NCBI GenBank assembly: GCA_022414725.1
Contig: CM039462.1
Span: 54,849,863 to 54,913,862, forward strand
DNA length: 64,000 bases
Direction: 5' to 3'
Source: Microglena sp. YARC
Taxonomy: Eukaryota > Chlorophyta > Chlorophyceae > Chlamydomonadales > Chlamydomonadaceae
Below are positions 53,732-64,000 of this stretch, piece after piece. Position 1 is the stretch's first letter, and each line of letters opens with the position of its first letter. The position numbers and the translations under genes were made by a program. The notes under the pieces are model-generated. The model did not search any database and was not told the DNA's origin. It was given only the letters and a program-made list of their open reading frames with translations.

Positions 53732-56700
53732 CGCGAGGACCTCCCGCCATTTTGAGAAACTCCATGACATGGATGGTCTTTCCTGGACGCGCGGATGCGC
53801 AGTATCATTCTCAGCGATGGCTGCGACCAATCCTTCCAACGGAGGAACGGCTCCTCTTGATGATTGGCTAGACGTTTGTGCACCAGCTGCCTTGCTAGCG
53901 GTCATGAGAGTCCTTCCGCCATCGTGGAAGTAACCCCCCCCCGGTCATTCCTCCATCTTCTCTTCTTTTTCCTCCCCTGCCGTCTGTCGCCTCCTCCCGT
54001 CTGTCGTAGATGACTGTGACGTGCAGACTCAAGTCGGCGACTAGCCTGGATCGGTGGAGATACCCCGTCTCGTCTGCTCGCGTCCTTGACGTCGCTAACC
54101 TTTCTCCGGTGTTTGAGGCTCTGCCTGCATACCGGAGGTTGCCAAGCCGACCAAGCTCCCTGCTGATGTCTACGTCGTCTTTGCCCCCTTTGCTCTGCCA
54201 GCCGACGGTCGGCTCCTGGCATGAGCTTGCGCTCTAGTGGCTCTGTGCTACCTTCTGGAGAAATTTTTCGATCAAACTGGCGGATCGCCGGCACTGCCGT
54301 AGGATTCGCCAGAGGAGGACGACCTACGCGTCTGGACCTGGAGATTCTGGAGGTGGTAGGAAGCAGGGGGGTATGTCCAGTCACCACTACGGGTGCTGCT
54401 CCCTCTACCCCCCAACCGGTGAGTCGAGCGATAGAGGGGGGACTTGGGGATTGACTGATCATCGACGGCGGGATATTAGACCTTTACATGCCTCGGCTCT
54501 GCTCTTCGCATCTAGCGATAATGTTCGAATTCTGCCCTTGCGATTTGCGATTTTCTGCCATTGGTGCGATTTTCTGCACCAGGTGTGACTTGCTGTGACT
54601 TGCTGCACTGTCATTCTCGTCTCCTTTTTCCCATACCTCAAATCTCGACTTCGACCTAACGCTTCCCCACCTTCTGTGATTCCCAGGTCTCGCAGCGCCG
54701 GACTTCGCCCATGCTACAGGCGCAGTGGACGCCGTCCTGGCCCTAGTCCAGCGGCCGTGGAGGATCTTTGGCATGATATCTTGGTGGATATTTTTCTCTC
54801 TTAGGCTCCTTGTGACCCCTGGGTGCGTTCCGTGGTTCGTCAGAGGTTACTACTTTGTCTTCCCGTGCCCCTGGTTCCCCCCTTAGGTGTATGCCTTAGC
54901 TACGTGAGTTTGGGTTCAAGTGTTTGAGTTCTGATAGGGCTTAGGAATTTTTAGTTAAGTGGTATAGAGGCATGGTTGATCTCGATTAGTTGGGGCATGC
55001 ATGAGTTGTTGATGATGACACTGCTCAGCATGGTGCTAGTTGTTTATCTTTGCAATCGCGTGTTCATCTAGGGAGACAAGACTCTTCGGAGCTTTTCTTT
55101 GGGGTTGCACCTGATGTGTCGGTGTTGCGTTTGTTTGGTTGCCTTGCTATGTAATCTTAGTATTGGGCAGTCACGCAACAAGCTAGTTAAAAAGACATTA
55201 TTTGTAGACTGTTGGTATTTCCCTGGTGAGTAAGGGTTATTATATTTGGGTTCCAATGTTGCGCCAGTTAGTAGTGAGTAGTGATGTACTCTCTATCTCC
55301 AGTTCAGTTCTAAACTGTCTTTCTGGGTTCTCCCATTAGTATGGGTCCCCGTGCCCGCTTGCATCCCTCCTGTCATCAAACGGTGATATGTTATGTGTTA
55401 CCGGTAATTCCCTACGCCCTTTAACAACCCCAATTGTTGTTGGCTGGCCTGGCTGGGATGTATCATTGTTGCATTCTAGACCAGGGCCTGATCTTGCTGT
55501 ATTTGTGTGTGAAGTTTTTAGGGCGGGTGGGAGTTGGATATCCAACTATAATCTTAGCCGAATCTCAGGGGGTCGCCAGGCCCTCCTCTGTGCACGTTTT
55601 AGCGGTGAAGCTTTTAGGATTTAGACAGCCTTCGATCATAGTGGTACCTGGATCAGGTCCATTGACTAATAGTCGCCAACCTCCGACCACTCGGATGGCT
55701 CGCGGGTGTCGATAATTCCGACGCCTCCTGTCGTCCCTGGTGGATTACTCGGTCAAGCCCATGTGATGATGTAGCCGTTGCCGAATGGGTAAGTGATGAT
55801 CTTGAACACTGGTCTAGCTTGATACTGCGTATGGCTGGGGTGTTTACAGTCAACCCAGGATTCATGTTTTTAGGTGCTGCTGGTTCTCATACGTAGGTTA
55901 ACATGGCCCTATGTGTGAGTGCCTATTCCTCAGCACCTCCTAGACTGACTTATAGGGTAGTCTAGATTGGTGGAGCGTTACGACGCTTTGTTTAGGTAGC
56001 TTCCTTTCAGCTGTCTTTCTTGGTTTGGGTGGAAGGTGGTACTTAATTCAGACCACCGTTATAGCGTCTTGATGGTTTCTGACTCTTAGTTCCATAGGCA
56101 GATGGTTCGTTCGGTGGAGCTCATCATAGATTAGCTATTTCTTTTTACTCCACACTGTTTTTAGATCACCAGCCCCTCATGTGATTGGAACTTTTTGTGG
56201 AGTGTAGTAGTTGTTTCCCTTCGGATTTTACTGTGAATTGGTGGGCTGGGTAATCTTGCAGTTGTACTTGCAGATGTACCGCCGCTCACCTCTTTCTTGT
56301 TTTCCGAGTGTATTTCAAGCGCCCTTTCAGTCCATCCTTTGCAGTAAATTCTTTGAAGTCCTTTTTATGCGTTTACTATTTTTTCAGGTGGACAATAGGT
56401 TTTATGTAATATGGTTGTACATCTACCCTTCTATTGTTCATTGAACTGTGTTTCCTTTGTTGGTTACAAGTTTCTTGAAAATTTTAACTTCGCATCCTTT
56501 GGATTTTTTCAGTTGCTGCAAGTTTGGTTTGCTTTAGTTAGGCGCTTGGTTTGTCTTGAGTGCATGAGTTCTTTGCGGTGCGATACCCACCTCCTATAAT
56601 GTTTTAGTTAGTGCCGTAACTGGGGATTTATGATAATTAACTTTTCATAAATCTTCTTACTTCCATCTTTGGGTAAGAAACCAGTTCATCATGGTTTTTT

Positions 56701-57352
56701 CATCCCAACCTAGTCATGAATTCTATGCTAAGAATAGTTTTTAAGGTAGTGGATTTTTCCATCGACTTTTTTTTCCATCGTAGTCTTTAGTGTCCTCTTG
56801 TCTGCGTCCTTTAGGCTTTGATTCTCTCGTGAGCTGCGCTCACACGATATTTCAATCCGTCTCTTTGGTTATCATTGATTGGCGTTAGGTTCCTATTCCC
56901 GGATCGGGTTTTCTATACCGTTGTTCCCCAACTTTGATATACGATTTTTTCAGTCTTCTCTTTAGGTTGAGTTCTCGGTTCTTTCAGTCACCGTTGTTCC
57001 CCTTCCTTTGGTATTAGGATTGATTTCTGTTTGGCCTCCCTGTGATTTTCTGGTTTGATGCCTACTATTCTGGATGAATAGTATTTTTGCGCTTACCATG
57101 GATGGTTACATTTCCATTTTGGTCTCAGCTCAGCTCGGTATGACCCAAGTTTTTTGCTGCTACATTTTCGGAGTACTACAGTGGTTTTTGGTTCATCCTT
57201 TCTCATCCTTTTATTTTAGACAAGGCTTTCTTCTGGTTTCCTGTTTTTCCGCCGTTCCTTAATAATTTTTGTTTCCTACCAGTTTATGGTTCTATGTCCC
57301 AGTGCCATAGGTGGAGTACTAGTATTGTATGTCACCTGCGTCATAGGTGGAG
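53732..57352 (+). pseudogene. Copia-3 internal region (gag and integrase debris, T-rich filler)
   Basis: The gag start ATGCAACTTCGCGAGG matches Copia-1 and -2, then a short C run (about 53932), and fragments such as PPSWK. From about 54895 to 55880 it follows the Copia-1 integrase and its C-terminal extension (20765-21870) at the DNA level, for example 'tctgatagggcttaggaattt' and 'gttgcacctgatgtgtcggt', but with many stops. From about 55900 to 57290 it is T-rich and I recognise nothing. The two 'cataggtggagta' purine motifs before the 3' LTR are kept. Confidence 0.75.
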
Positions 57353-57650
57353 TATCAGCATGAATAGCGGTGCTCTCGCTTGTTTTATGTCTTGGTGACT
57401 CCTTGTGTACTTCCTTAGAACTATCGGTCCTGACAGTACTATGTCAGCTTCCTGTTGACTGCGTCATCGGTTCTTCTGACACGCGCTGTCTAGCCTGTAC
57501 CCTGATCAGGTTCCAGGCTACCGCCCCCTTTCCTCCACTGGTGCCCCTTAATGGGTCTCCTGTGCTTGTAACTTATTCTCGTCTCCGCATTTATAGATTG
57601 GCGTGCTGCACACACAAAGTCCACTCTCCGGAGTGTTATCCAAGCTGATA
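57353..57650 (+). repeat. Copia-3 3' LTR
   Basis: 298 bases, same ends as the 5' LTR, preceded by the AGGTGGAG purine tract. The differences from the 5' LTR are near positions 57408-57411 and 57465. Confidence 0.93.
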
Positions 57651-58437
57651 AGCAGCAAAACCATTAAGCAAGCTACCAATGCAGACAACATTGTTACCCG
57701 CTCAGCTGGAGTCATCACACTTATCAAAAAGACTCTTACTGCACACCTAATTAAACATGAAATCCCTACTGACATAGCTGGTCACCTCACTCATCAAACT
57801 ATTACCAACATCACTCACATCCTAGGTGTCTACATGCCCTGCAATGATCCTGCCAAAAGAGCCCGCATCTATGAACACATCCACTTCATCATATCCCAGA
57901 ACCCCTCTCACCACTATATTGCAGGGGAGACTGGAATGCAGCTTACTACCTTACTGATAGAAAGCAACACAGTCCATCACCTGGAGGACCAGCCTCACTA
58001 CCAGCATCTTAATAAATATTCAATTCACATCCAACCATCTCCACCTCCCCATACTTATTCAGACAACACCTCCTACAGCAGCAGGATAGATGACATCATT
58101 CTCATCAACCCTCCACCTGCAACCATGGTGACAGAAACCACACACCAAATGGGAGACACACTTGACCACTTGACCCTGGAACAACAAATTACCCTCCTCT
58201 CTCTTTCCACCTCCCAACCTGGACACACCACCTCACAATCCAACACCCCAACTGCAACTCCCTCTCAAGCAACAGGACATGGCCAAAGCCAAAGAGGCAA
58301 TCTCAAATAAATTTCTCCATCAATTTCAACACAGCCACATCAACATAAATAAAGCCTGGACTATAGCACAAACTTTACTGGGATAAGATAAAACATCTGC
58401 ACACATCCAATCTATTAGACAAGAACTCACAGCCACC

Positions 58438-60365
58438 ATGCCAGAAAATCTTAACAGCATGGCAGATCATCTCATGATCACTTTACACCAAGCTCTTTCC
58501 ATCATGACTGACATCTGCCCCATTAAGTCTAGCACACCAGGCATTTTTTTGCCCAGACAAACTGCTAAAACTTACAGACGTCTTAACTACCATATTAAAC
58601 ACATTAAAGCACTTCGAACAGCCTCCACTCACCTTGACCAACAACAATCCATGGAGCTCAGAAGCACACCTCATACGGCAGGTACATACTCACGTACCAC
58701 TAAAATCAAAATACAACAACACCTACAAAACCTACTCCTCCCTGACTACTGCCTCTCTCTAACTGCTGATATTCAACAAAGTATTACAGAACTACGTCAC
58801 ATGCAGGCTGCACTCAAAGAGGAGAGAGCAACTGCCTCCATCAAGAAATTCAGACGCCGCCTCAGCACACAGGCACGACAAACTCACAGGTATATTTTCT
58901 CTCCTGAAAACTACACACACACACCCACTGCCCTTCTGGACGCATCCTCGAACACACTTAGCACCAGTACCCAGGGTCTCCTGGAAGTCTTGACCAAACA
59001 CATGGGTAAACTTATGTCACCTCCCACACCACCCATCTTAGATGATTATACCCGACATGCCACTCCCCCTCCATGGGAAACACACACAGACAAATACCAC
59101 CTTGAAACTCCAGCCAACTCCATACAAACCACTGCCTCCCCTTACACCTATCTCTCCTCCTCAACCACCTATGATGGCTGCATCAGGAAACTCTCCACTA
59201 ACAAAGCCACAGGCCCAGACGGCATACCTATGTGCCTCCCACAGGAAATGCACCTCACCATACACAAACTCATGCAGCTAGTATGGATCCTGGGAGAAAC
59301 ACCAGACTGCTGGAAAATCTCCCACACAGTCATGCTCTACAAAAAATCAGATCCTTGCTTACCCCAAAATTACAGGCCAATAGGCCTTAACAATGCTGTA
59401 GCCAAACTCTGGACCTCTCTTGTTACCAACACTATTACTACCTACTCTGAAACCAATCACATTCTCAGTGCCTGCCAAGAGGGTTTCAGAAAAGACAAAA
59501 GTACCTATAGACAACTCTTGACCCTACTCCACAACATTGAGGATGCTGCCCTCTTCCAACAGGACCTTTATGCTGCCTACTTTGACTTTAGCTCTGCCTT
59601 CAACATGATTGATCACCAAAAACTTCTCTGCATTATGCACAGCTTGGGTTATACCCATGATACTATAGATACAATTAAAGGAATTTACACAAACTCTACT
59701 ACACATATCCTCCTTAACAATACATCTGGCTCCCCTATCCCCATCACTAGGGGCACTATCCAGGGGGACACTCTCTCCCCTTACTCTTCATTATTTTTCT
59801 AGAACCCCTACACAGATGGCTCCGTTCTGGAGGACGAGGGTACAGAGCAGCATCCCTACCCTCCACAACAGCAGATGAAAACCACACTAGCAGCTTGGGG
59901 TATGCTGATGACACTGCCGTCCTAACCGGCAGCTCAGAGGACCTTCGCATCCAATGTGGTAAAGTTTAAACTTTTAGTATCTGGTCGGGCATTCCTCTTA
60001 ACGCCACTAAATGTGTGGTTAGTGGCATACTCCACAAATCACACCCCTCACAACCTACTCACAACAACACACTCAAACAAAGGCTAGAAAAAATTCCTCT
60101 AGGTAATTCCTATGCTACCTACCAGCCGCCAGACCAAGCCTCTAAATACCTGGGGGTTCACATCTCACTCACCTTAAATTGGAAAACTCAACTTCACTCT
60201 ACTATTGAAACCATCCACAACAAAGGCTTGAGTATCCTCACTAAAGCTAAAAATAGGGCAACCCCCACCCAATGTCTACGAATAATCTCACAATGTGTCA
60301 GAGCAGCTATTAAATACCCCATGATAGTAGCTCCCTTCTCACTAACCGACATTCTGCTGCATTGA
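58438..60365 (+). pseudogene. LINE L5 reverse transcriptase (two frame breaks)
   Basis: Frame 58438-59802 holds the region before RT and RT motifs KATGPDGIP (about 59200), NYRPIGLNNAVAKLW, CQEGFRKDKST, YFDFSSAFNMIDHQKLL and TIQGDTLSP. After a frame change near 59795 come LGYADDTAVL (about 59898-59925, the catalytic YADD) and, after a stop at about 59967, SKYLGVHISLTLNW (about 60150) and thumb sequence to 60365. All core motifs and catalytic Asp residues are visible, so loss of function came from a few indels and stops only. The RT copies the LINE RNA at the nicked target. Confidence 0.88.
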
Positions 60366-62740
60366 CAGAGCAGTATTAAAAACAGTTAAACTCTGCTGCT
60401 CCCTTCCTAGATCCTTTCCGACAAGAGCACTCCACCTCCCTAAAACAGAGGCAGGACTAGGGGTGCCTTCTCTACTCACTGAATATACTCAGATTACTGC
60501 AATAGCCCTCACCCAGTCCATGAACGACCAAGGTCACCTGGGAATTCTCACCAGGGCTCTTCTTGACAAATCAACCTCCACCATGACCACTCTAGATCCT
60601 ATCTCTCTCTCCAGCAAGCAACTTAAATATATGTCCCTAGCCCGCCAGCTGGAAATTATTAAAAAATCTGACATAATAATTTCTTGGAATGACACAGAAC
60701 TCCTTGACAAACTTAACATACACTCTCTCCCTCTTCCACCACAGGCAATCCCTGTCTCACTAATGACTCCTTTTCACGACCTGGACATCTACTCATACCA
60801 CGACCTGGTCACCCCCAAGGGAACTCATCTTATCAGCACTACAGACCTCTCTCTTATTACTTCACACAAAATTACTAAACACCACAAACGATCCCTGAAC
60901 CGCCTCACCGCACACCTCTCCTCCTTCCAAACCGTCACTCCTCCAACTCACTCTGACCCACTCCCCCTCTCCCACAGGCAACTTGCGCCTGGCTACGCAA
61001 TTTCGCAGAACACGACAGACAACGTTAAATTTCCTGCTCCTATCGAATCCTCCACCCCACTTACCCAGCGCTACCAACCTCACGCCTCCGTTACTGATGC
61101 AGACTACGAGGCGGACCCACTGGGGACCTGGAAGGAAACCAATGGTGGGCGTGGCCCACGCAGATCGCAGGCAGTCACGCGCACCAAGCATGGGCTGCCC
61201 CAACAGTGACGCCACCTGGTCAGCGCGCCACTACTTGTGCAAATCCTGGATCCGACACTCCTCCTCCTCCAAATTCTACCGCGCATATAAAATGACCTCC
61301 ACCTCGCACCCTGACAGGATCCGCGAGGCCATGACATTCCCAGCCAGCAGCGCACCTGCACCACCGGCGCGCCTGCTTCACCTTACTTACGGATCTCAGT
61401 ACAGAGCCCTGTACATTACGAGCTGGCGGGGCAAGCGCTCTTACAACGACGACAAACTTGCCACCACCACCGTTGTCCACGTCCAATGGGCCCCAACCAT
61501 CATGCACAACGACCATATCAACTCCTACACACGCATGGGATACAGCATCCACCATTGCACACCTCTCACCCCCACTACCTCCACCATACACTGGAAGCCT
61601 TAATCTCACCATGCGGCTCAGTGGTGACACCTTGTTGAACTGGTAGGACAACCAACATATGACCAATTAACCCACACCTTTAAAACCACTCCTCCGATAA
61701 CCACATACCTCAATCCCAGGAAGGACACCCACCTCACTAACCTCCAGCAACAAGGCCAATGGGCCACCTCCCCAGGATTTAATGCTGACAACCACAACCT
61801 TGTTCACAAACTTCTGAAAATTGACACACACGACAGACACCCAGACTGGGACATTTAACCACCCTCAGCCTACATTATACAAACAGGCATCCTCACTACT
61901 CTGGATGGCCAATCCACACACACACATACCAACGTTTCATATCTTTATAACCCCACAGGTCACTGTCTTGGGCACATTCCCAACGCCAGGCTCACCTCTC
62001 TTAAACAAAACTATGACCACTTTAAAAATCACCACCCAACCAAATGGAACCAACTGACCCAAGGAGGAACATACCACACTGACCTAGCTGCCCTCTTCAC
62101 CAGATACAGAGCTGCTCCTGCTGCCACTAACATTCTGTCTCCCTTCCTCTACCAAGCAGCAGCTGCTCTGGGCATTACTCACCATCGTACCTCCAATCCT
62201 CTTAGCTACGACCAAAGCCTCACCAGCTTCTCTTCTACCAGCCCTGCTGACCAGCTCTTTGGCTCCAACCAAGACCCCTTTCTTACCATCTGGACTGGGG
62301 GCTCACTGGTGGACATTCCCAATTCCACCACACGAGCACACCAAGCTCTAAGGTGGGCTCTAGCCAGTGCTGACCATGCTGAAAATACTCTCAGCCCTAC
62401 CTGCACCCTGATGCTCCTCCTTGATGACCTTGCTGCCCCTTACAAAACTCTCCTCCACCACTCCTGGATCCACTACATTGACTCTAGACCACAGTCTGAA
62501 TTTTATACTACCTCTGAAATATGGCTTGGCAGCAAATCTCACACCCCACCCTCCACTCAAAAATTACACCTCATCCTTATATGCAACCCTCACAGCCAAG
62601 AGACTTACTTTCCTAAACTCCCAGACTTTATTGACCAATGGACATACTACATGCAAAGCCTCTCCTCATCCTGGGAGCCCTCTACTATCACACCACCTTC
62701 CACACTTACTTTCACTGACATTGTCATCACCTACCCTTAG
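60366..62740 (+). pseudogene. LINE L5 spacer between RT and RNase H, with possible methyltransferase-like segment
   Basis: Frame 60463-61209 (248 residues; LARQLEIIKKSDIIISW) continues the thumb. 60983-61603 contains SSSSKFYRAYKM. From about 62115 to 62600 runs a conserved block, also in L4: SPFLYQAAAALGITHHRTSN, QDPFLTIWTGGSLVDIPNS, QALRWALASADHAE, CTLMLLLDD, SWIHYIDSRPQSEFY and KLHLILICN. This order (an 'xxPxS' motif after a short strand, a long helix, two hydrophobic strands) resembles phage/Dam-type adenine methyltransferases around the NPPY motif, here degenerate (DIPNS). I call it MTase-like only as a hypothesis. Several stops and frame changes are present. Confidence 0.4.
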
Positions 62741-63595
62741 AAACTTAAATCTCTTGCCAAAAATCCCTGGCAACCTCTACTCCACCAACACCCTCCCCCC
62801 TCTCCTCTTACCATTACCCACCCCTGTTTTTACCTTGCTACCCCCTCCTCTGGCCTCCAGGTCTACACAGATGGTAGCCTAATAAAAGGTAAACCAGGGC
62901 ATCCTAGCAAAATAGGTGCTGCAGTATATGTCCCGGCTGCAGGACAAAGCTACACCATCAACCCTGGGGAATAGGGGCCACCAAAACTAACAACCGGGCA
63001 GAACTGGTAGCCATCCACCAAGCCCTTCTCAACATTGACTATGACAAATCTCTTACCCTTCATACAGACAGCCTCTGCTCTCTTCAACTTATTAAAAAAA
63101 TGATTCATGACCCCACCACAACAACCCGTTCCATTCATACTGAATTACTGCAATCAATGCAAAAACACCCTCATTCAACGCATCCTGCATGGCTCACACA
63201 CCACCCTTTGTAAAGTCCGTTCCCACACAGGTATCCTTGGAAATGACAGAGCAGACACTCTGGCACGCAAGGCAGCTGAGCACCCTACCTCAACTCATTT
63301 TACTGATAACACTGGGGAAATCCCCCGCCACAATGTTTACTGGCCTACAGTTCAACCTCCTCGTACACCCATGGGAGATATCCCCCCAAGAATTTTAGCA
63401 CCTAACCTTACACAAGGTATCACCTCTAACCTACCCACTAGCTGCCACCTTGGTCAACACCCTCTTAAAGGGATTTATGCAACCACCTGGCTGAAAACAC
63501 CCCCCACCAACTTCCTCAAGCAAGTAACAAATTTTGGACCTCAACCCTTATCCAGCATAAAACTAAATTCCACATCCTTAAAGCCCGCTGGGTAG
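62741..63595 (+). pseudogene. LINE L5 RNase H domain
   Basis: QVYTDGSLIKG (Asp, about 62869), a frame change near 62970, NNRAELVAIHQALL (Glu, about 62992), TLHTDSLCSLQLIKK (Asp, about 63066), a break, and KVRSHTGILGNDRADTLARKAA (final Asp, about 63246). All four catalytic acidic residues of ribonuclease H are present across the broken frames. The frame from 63107 runs to 63595. The domain removes the RNA strand after first-strand synthesis and in plant and algal LINEs is of the host/archaeal type. The order RT then RNase H is as in I/Dualen-type LINEs. Confidence 0.8.
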
Positions 63596-64000
63596 ACTGT
63601 GGAACCGTAAACTTGCATTCCGCTGGAAACTCCCTTATATTACCAGCACTCACCCACCCACGAACTCCCCATCTGCCACACCTGTGAGGACGGAGCGGGC
63701 CACATCCTGGCGGGTTGCCCACACCGGACTTTCAAGGGGCTCTACATTAAGAGACATGACGCCGCAGTGCGACTCATCCACAATGCCATCTGCACAGGAG
63801 CCCTAGGATCTCGCAGAATGATCATGGACGCTGGCAAGGAAGAGGACCTTCCCAGGGGGGTCCTGGGCAAACGTCTCCCCGACTGGCTACGCCCCTCCAC
63901 TATTACTGTAGCGGATTGGAAGAGGATGAGACCTGATCTTGCCGTCCTACCTGACATAGACTCTCCTACCTGTATGTCTGATAAAGAACTCTGGGTTCTT
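63596..64000 (+). pseudogene. LINE L5 CCHC and R2-type endonuclease, cut by window end
   Basis: Cys-x2-Cys-x5-His-x4-Cys (CHTCEDGAGHILAGC, about 63676-63720), KRHDAAVRLIHNAI (about 63750) and RPDLAVLPDI (about 63930) match L4 closely (DGAGHILARC, KHNKAV, RPDLLLID). This is the zinc motif and start of the PD-(D/E)XK restriction-like endonuclease of R2-type elements. The rest lies outside the window. Confidence 0.75.

Larger units (their letters stand above)
53389..57650 (+). mobile_element. Copia-3: non-autonomous Copia element with near-identical LTRs
   Basis: Inserted in the L5 endonuclease with a perfect 5-bp duplication AGCAG (53384-53388 and 57651-57655). The 298-bp LTRs have the TATCAGC/GCTGATA ends and differ at only about three sites, so insertion was recent. 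The interior nevertheless holds only debris of gag and integrase, no recognisable RT, and about 1.4 kb of T-rich filler. It must have moved with enzymes supplied by a related element. Confidence 0.92.
53000..58310 (+). pseudogene. LINE L5 APE-type endonuclease, split by Copia-3
   Basis: The N-terminal half (53000-53388) reads NIITSNCRGIFSSWETLYDH and EPDIAILTETKL, the Asn and Glu of the apurinic-endonuclease fold. After the Copia-3 insertion the frame resumes at 57651: IKKTLTAHLIKHEIPTD, ILGVYMPCNDPAKRARIYEH, YIAGETGMQLTTLL (where active enzymes have GDFN), SYSSRIDDIILINPP and GDTLDHLTL (the final Asp-His). The frame across the insertion is restored if Copia-3 and one 5-bp duplication are ignored. 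GET for GDF suggests the copy was already drifting. It cuts target DNA for priming in active relatives. Confidence 0.75.
49690..64000 (+). mobile_element. LINE L5, Dualen-like dual-endonuclease retrotransposon
   Basis: Domain order along the plus strand: ORF1-like, cysteine protease-like, APE endonuclease (with Copia-3 inside), RT, MTase-like spacer, RNase H, CCHC, restriction-like endonuclease. The left end is not defined; it may begin with the ORF at 48300. Without Copia-3 the visible element is at least 10 kb. Frame breaks show it is dead, but domains remain easy to read, so it is fairly young. L4 (41403-48207, split) is a paralogue. Confidence 0.75.

Noticed and set aside
56211..57262. 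Short Phe/Leu-rich open frames in Copia-3
   Set aside because: They lie in T-rich filler, and TTT/CTT codons follow from composition.

Overview
The window looks like nuclear DNA of a eukaryote, most likely a green alga. The grounds are a LINE that combines a cysteine protease, an APE endonuclease, RNase H and an R2-type endonuclease (the layout known from the Dualen/RandI elements of Chlamydomonas), Copia, chromovirus and hAT elements, a tRNA-derived SINE, long microsatellites and very long poly-G/poly-C runs. The assignment is inference. I see no prokaryotic operons, rRNA, true tRNA gene or CRISPR array. Apart from one host-like gene, almost everything recognisable is a transposable element (TE), often nested, or a tandem repeat.

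Layout. 1-2010: (ATGG)n satellite. 2.0-4.4 kb: retroelement debris. 4.6-6.8 kb, minus strand: one glycosyltransferase-31 gene with two catalytic-type domains, the first lacking its metal motif. 7.4 and 12.6 kb: two copies of a tRNA-derived SINE in opposite orientation. 9.0-12.0 kb: three copies of a G-rich dispersed repeat ending in CATN microsatellites. 13.4-14.2 kb: minisatellite full of poly-G. 15.2-16.9 kb: DNA element T1 with a palindromic inverted end.

16.9-24.0 kb: Copia-1, a complete but dead Copia element with TSD CCCAG and unusual LTR ends TATCAGC...GCTGATA, carrying a 356-bp hAT-type MITE. 24.0-24.7 kb: part of a second T1 copy with a solo LTR. 24.7-28.4 kb: the 5' half of Copia-2, with a 1053-bp hAT-type MITE in gag. 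28.4-34.5 kb: a DNA element of an unrecognised family (CACT-A) with CACTCGGGGAAGT ends, a 71-bp minisatellite, an orphan ORF and three MITEs. 34.5-41.4 kb: a 5'-truncated chromovirus (Ty3/Gypsy with chromodomain) with another MITE. 41.4-48.2 kb: LINE L4, split by a second copy (CACT-B). 49.7-64 kb: LINE L5 of the same family, interrupted by Copia-3 (53389-57650), and running off the window.

Nesting can be read from paired copies. CACT-B gives the empty site for the MITEs in CACT-A, Copia-1 and Copia-2 give empty sites for each other's hAT insertions, and deleting Copia-3 plus one TSD rejoins the LINE endonuclease frame. The most interesting points are the multi-domain LINE with a possible methyltransferase-like segment between RT and RNase H, the non-TG/CA Copia LTR ends, the conserved in-frame amber codon between gag and pol, and the CACT family with its orphan ORF. 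Coordinates of element ends are exact where inverted ends and duplications could be read, and approximate elsewhere. Homopolymer lengths may be assembly artefacts.
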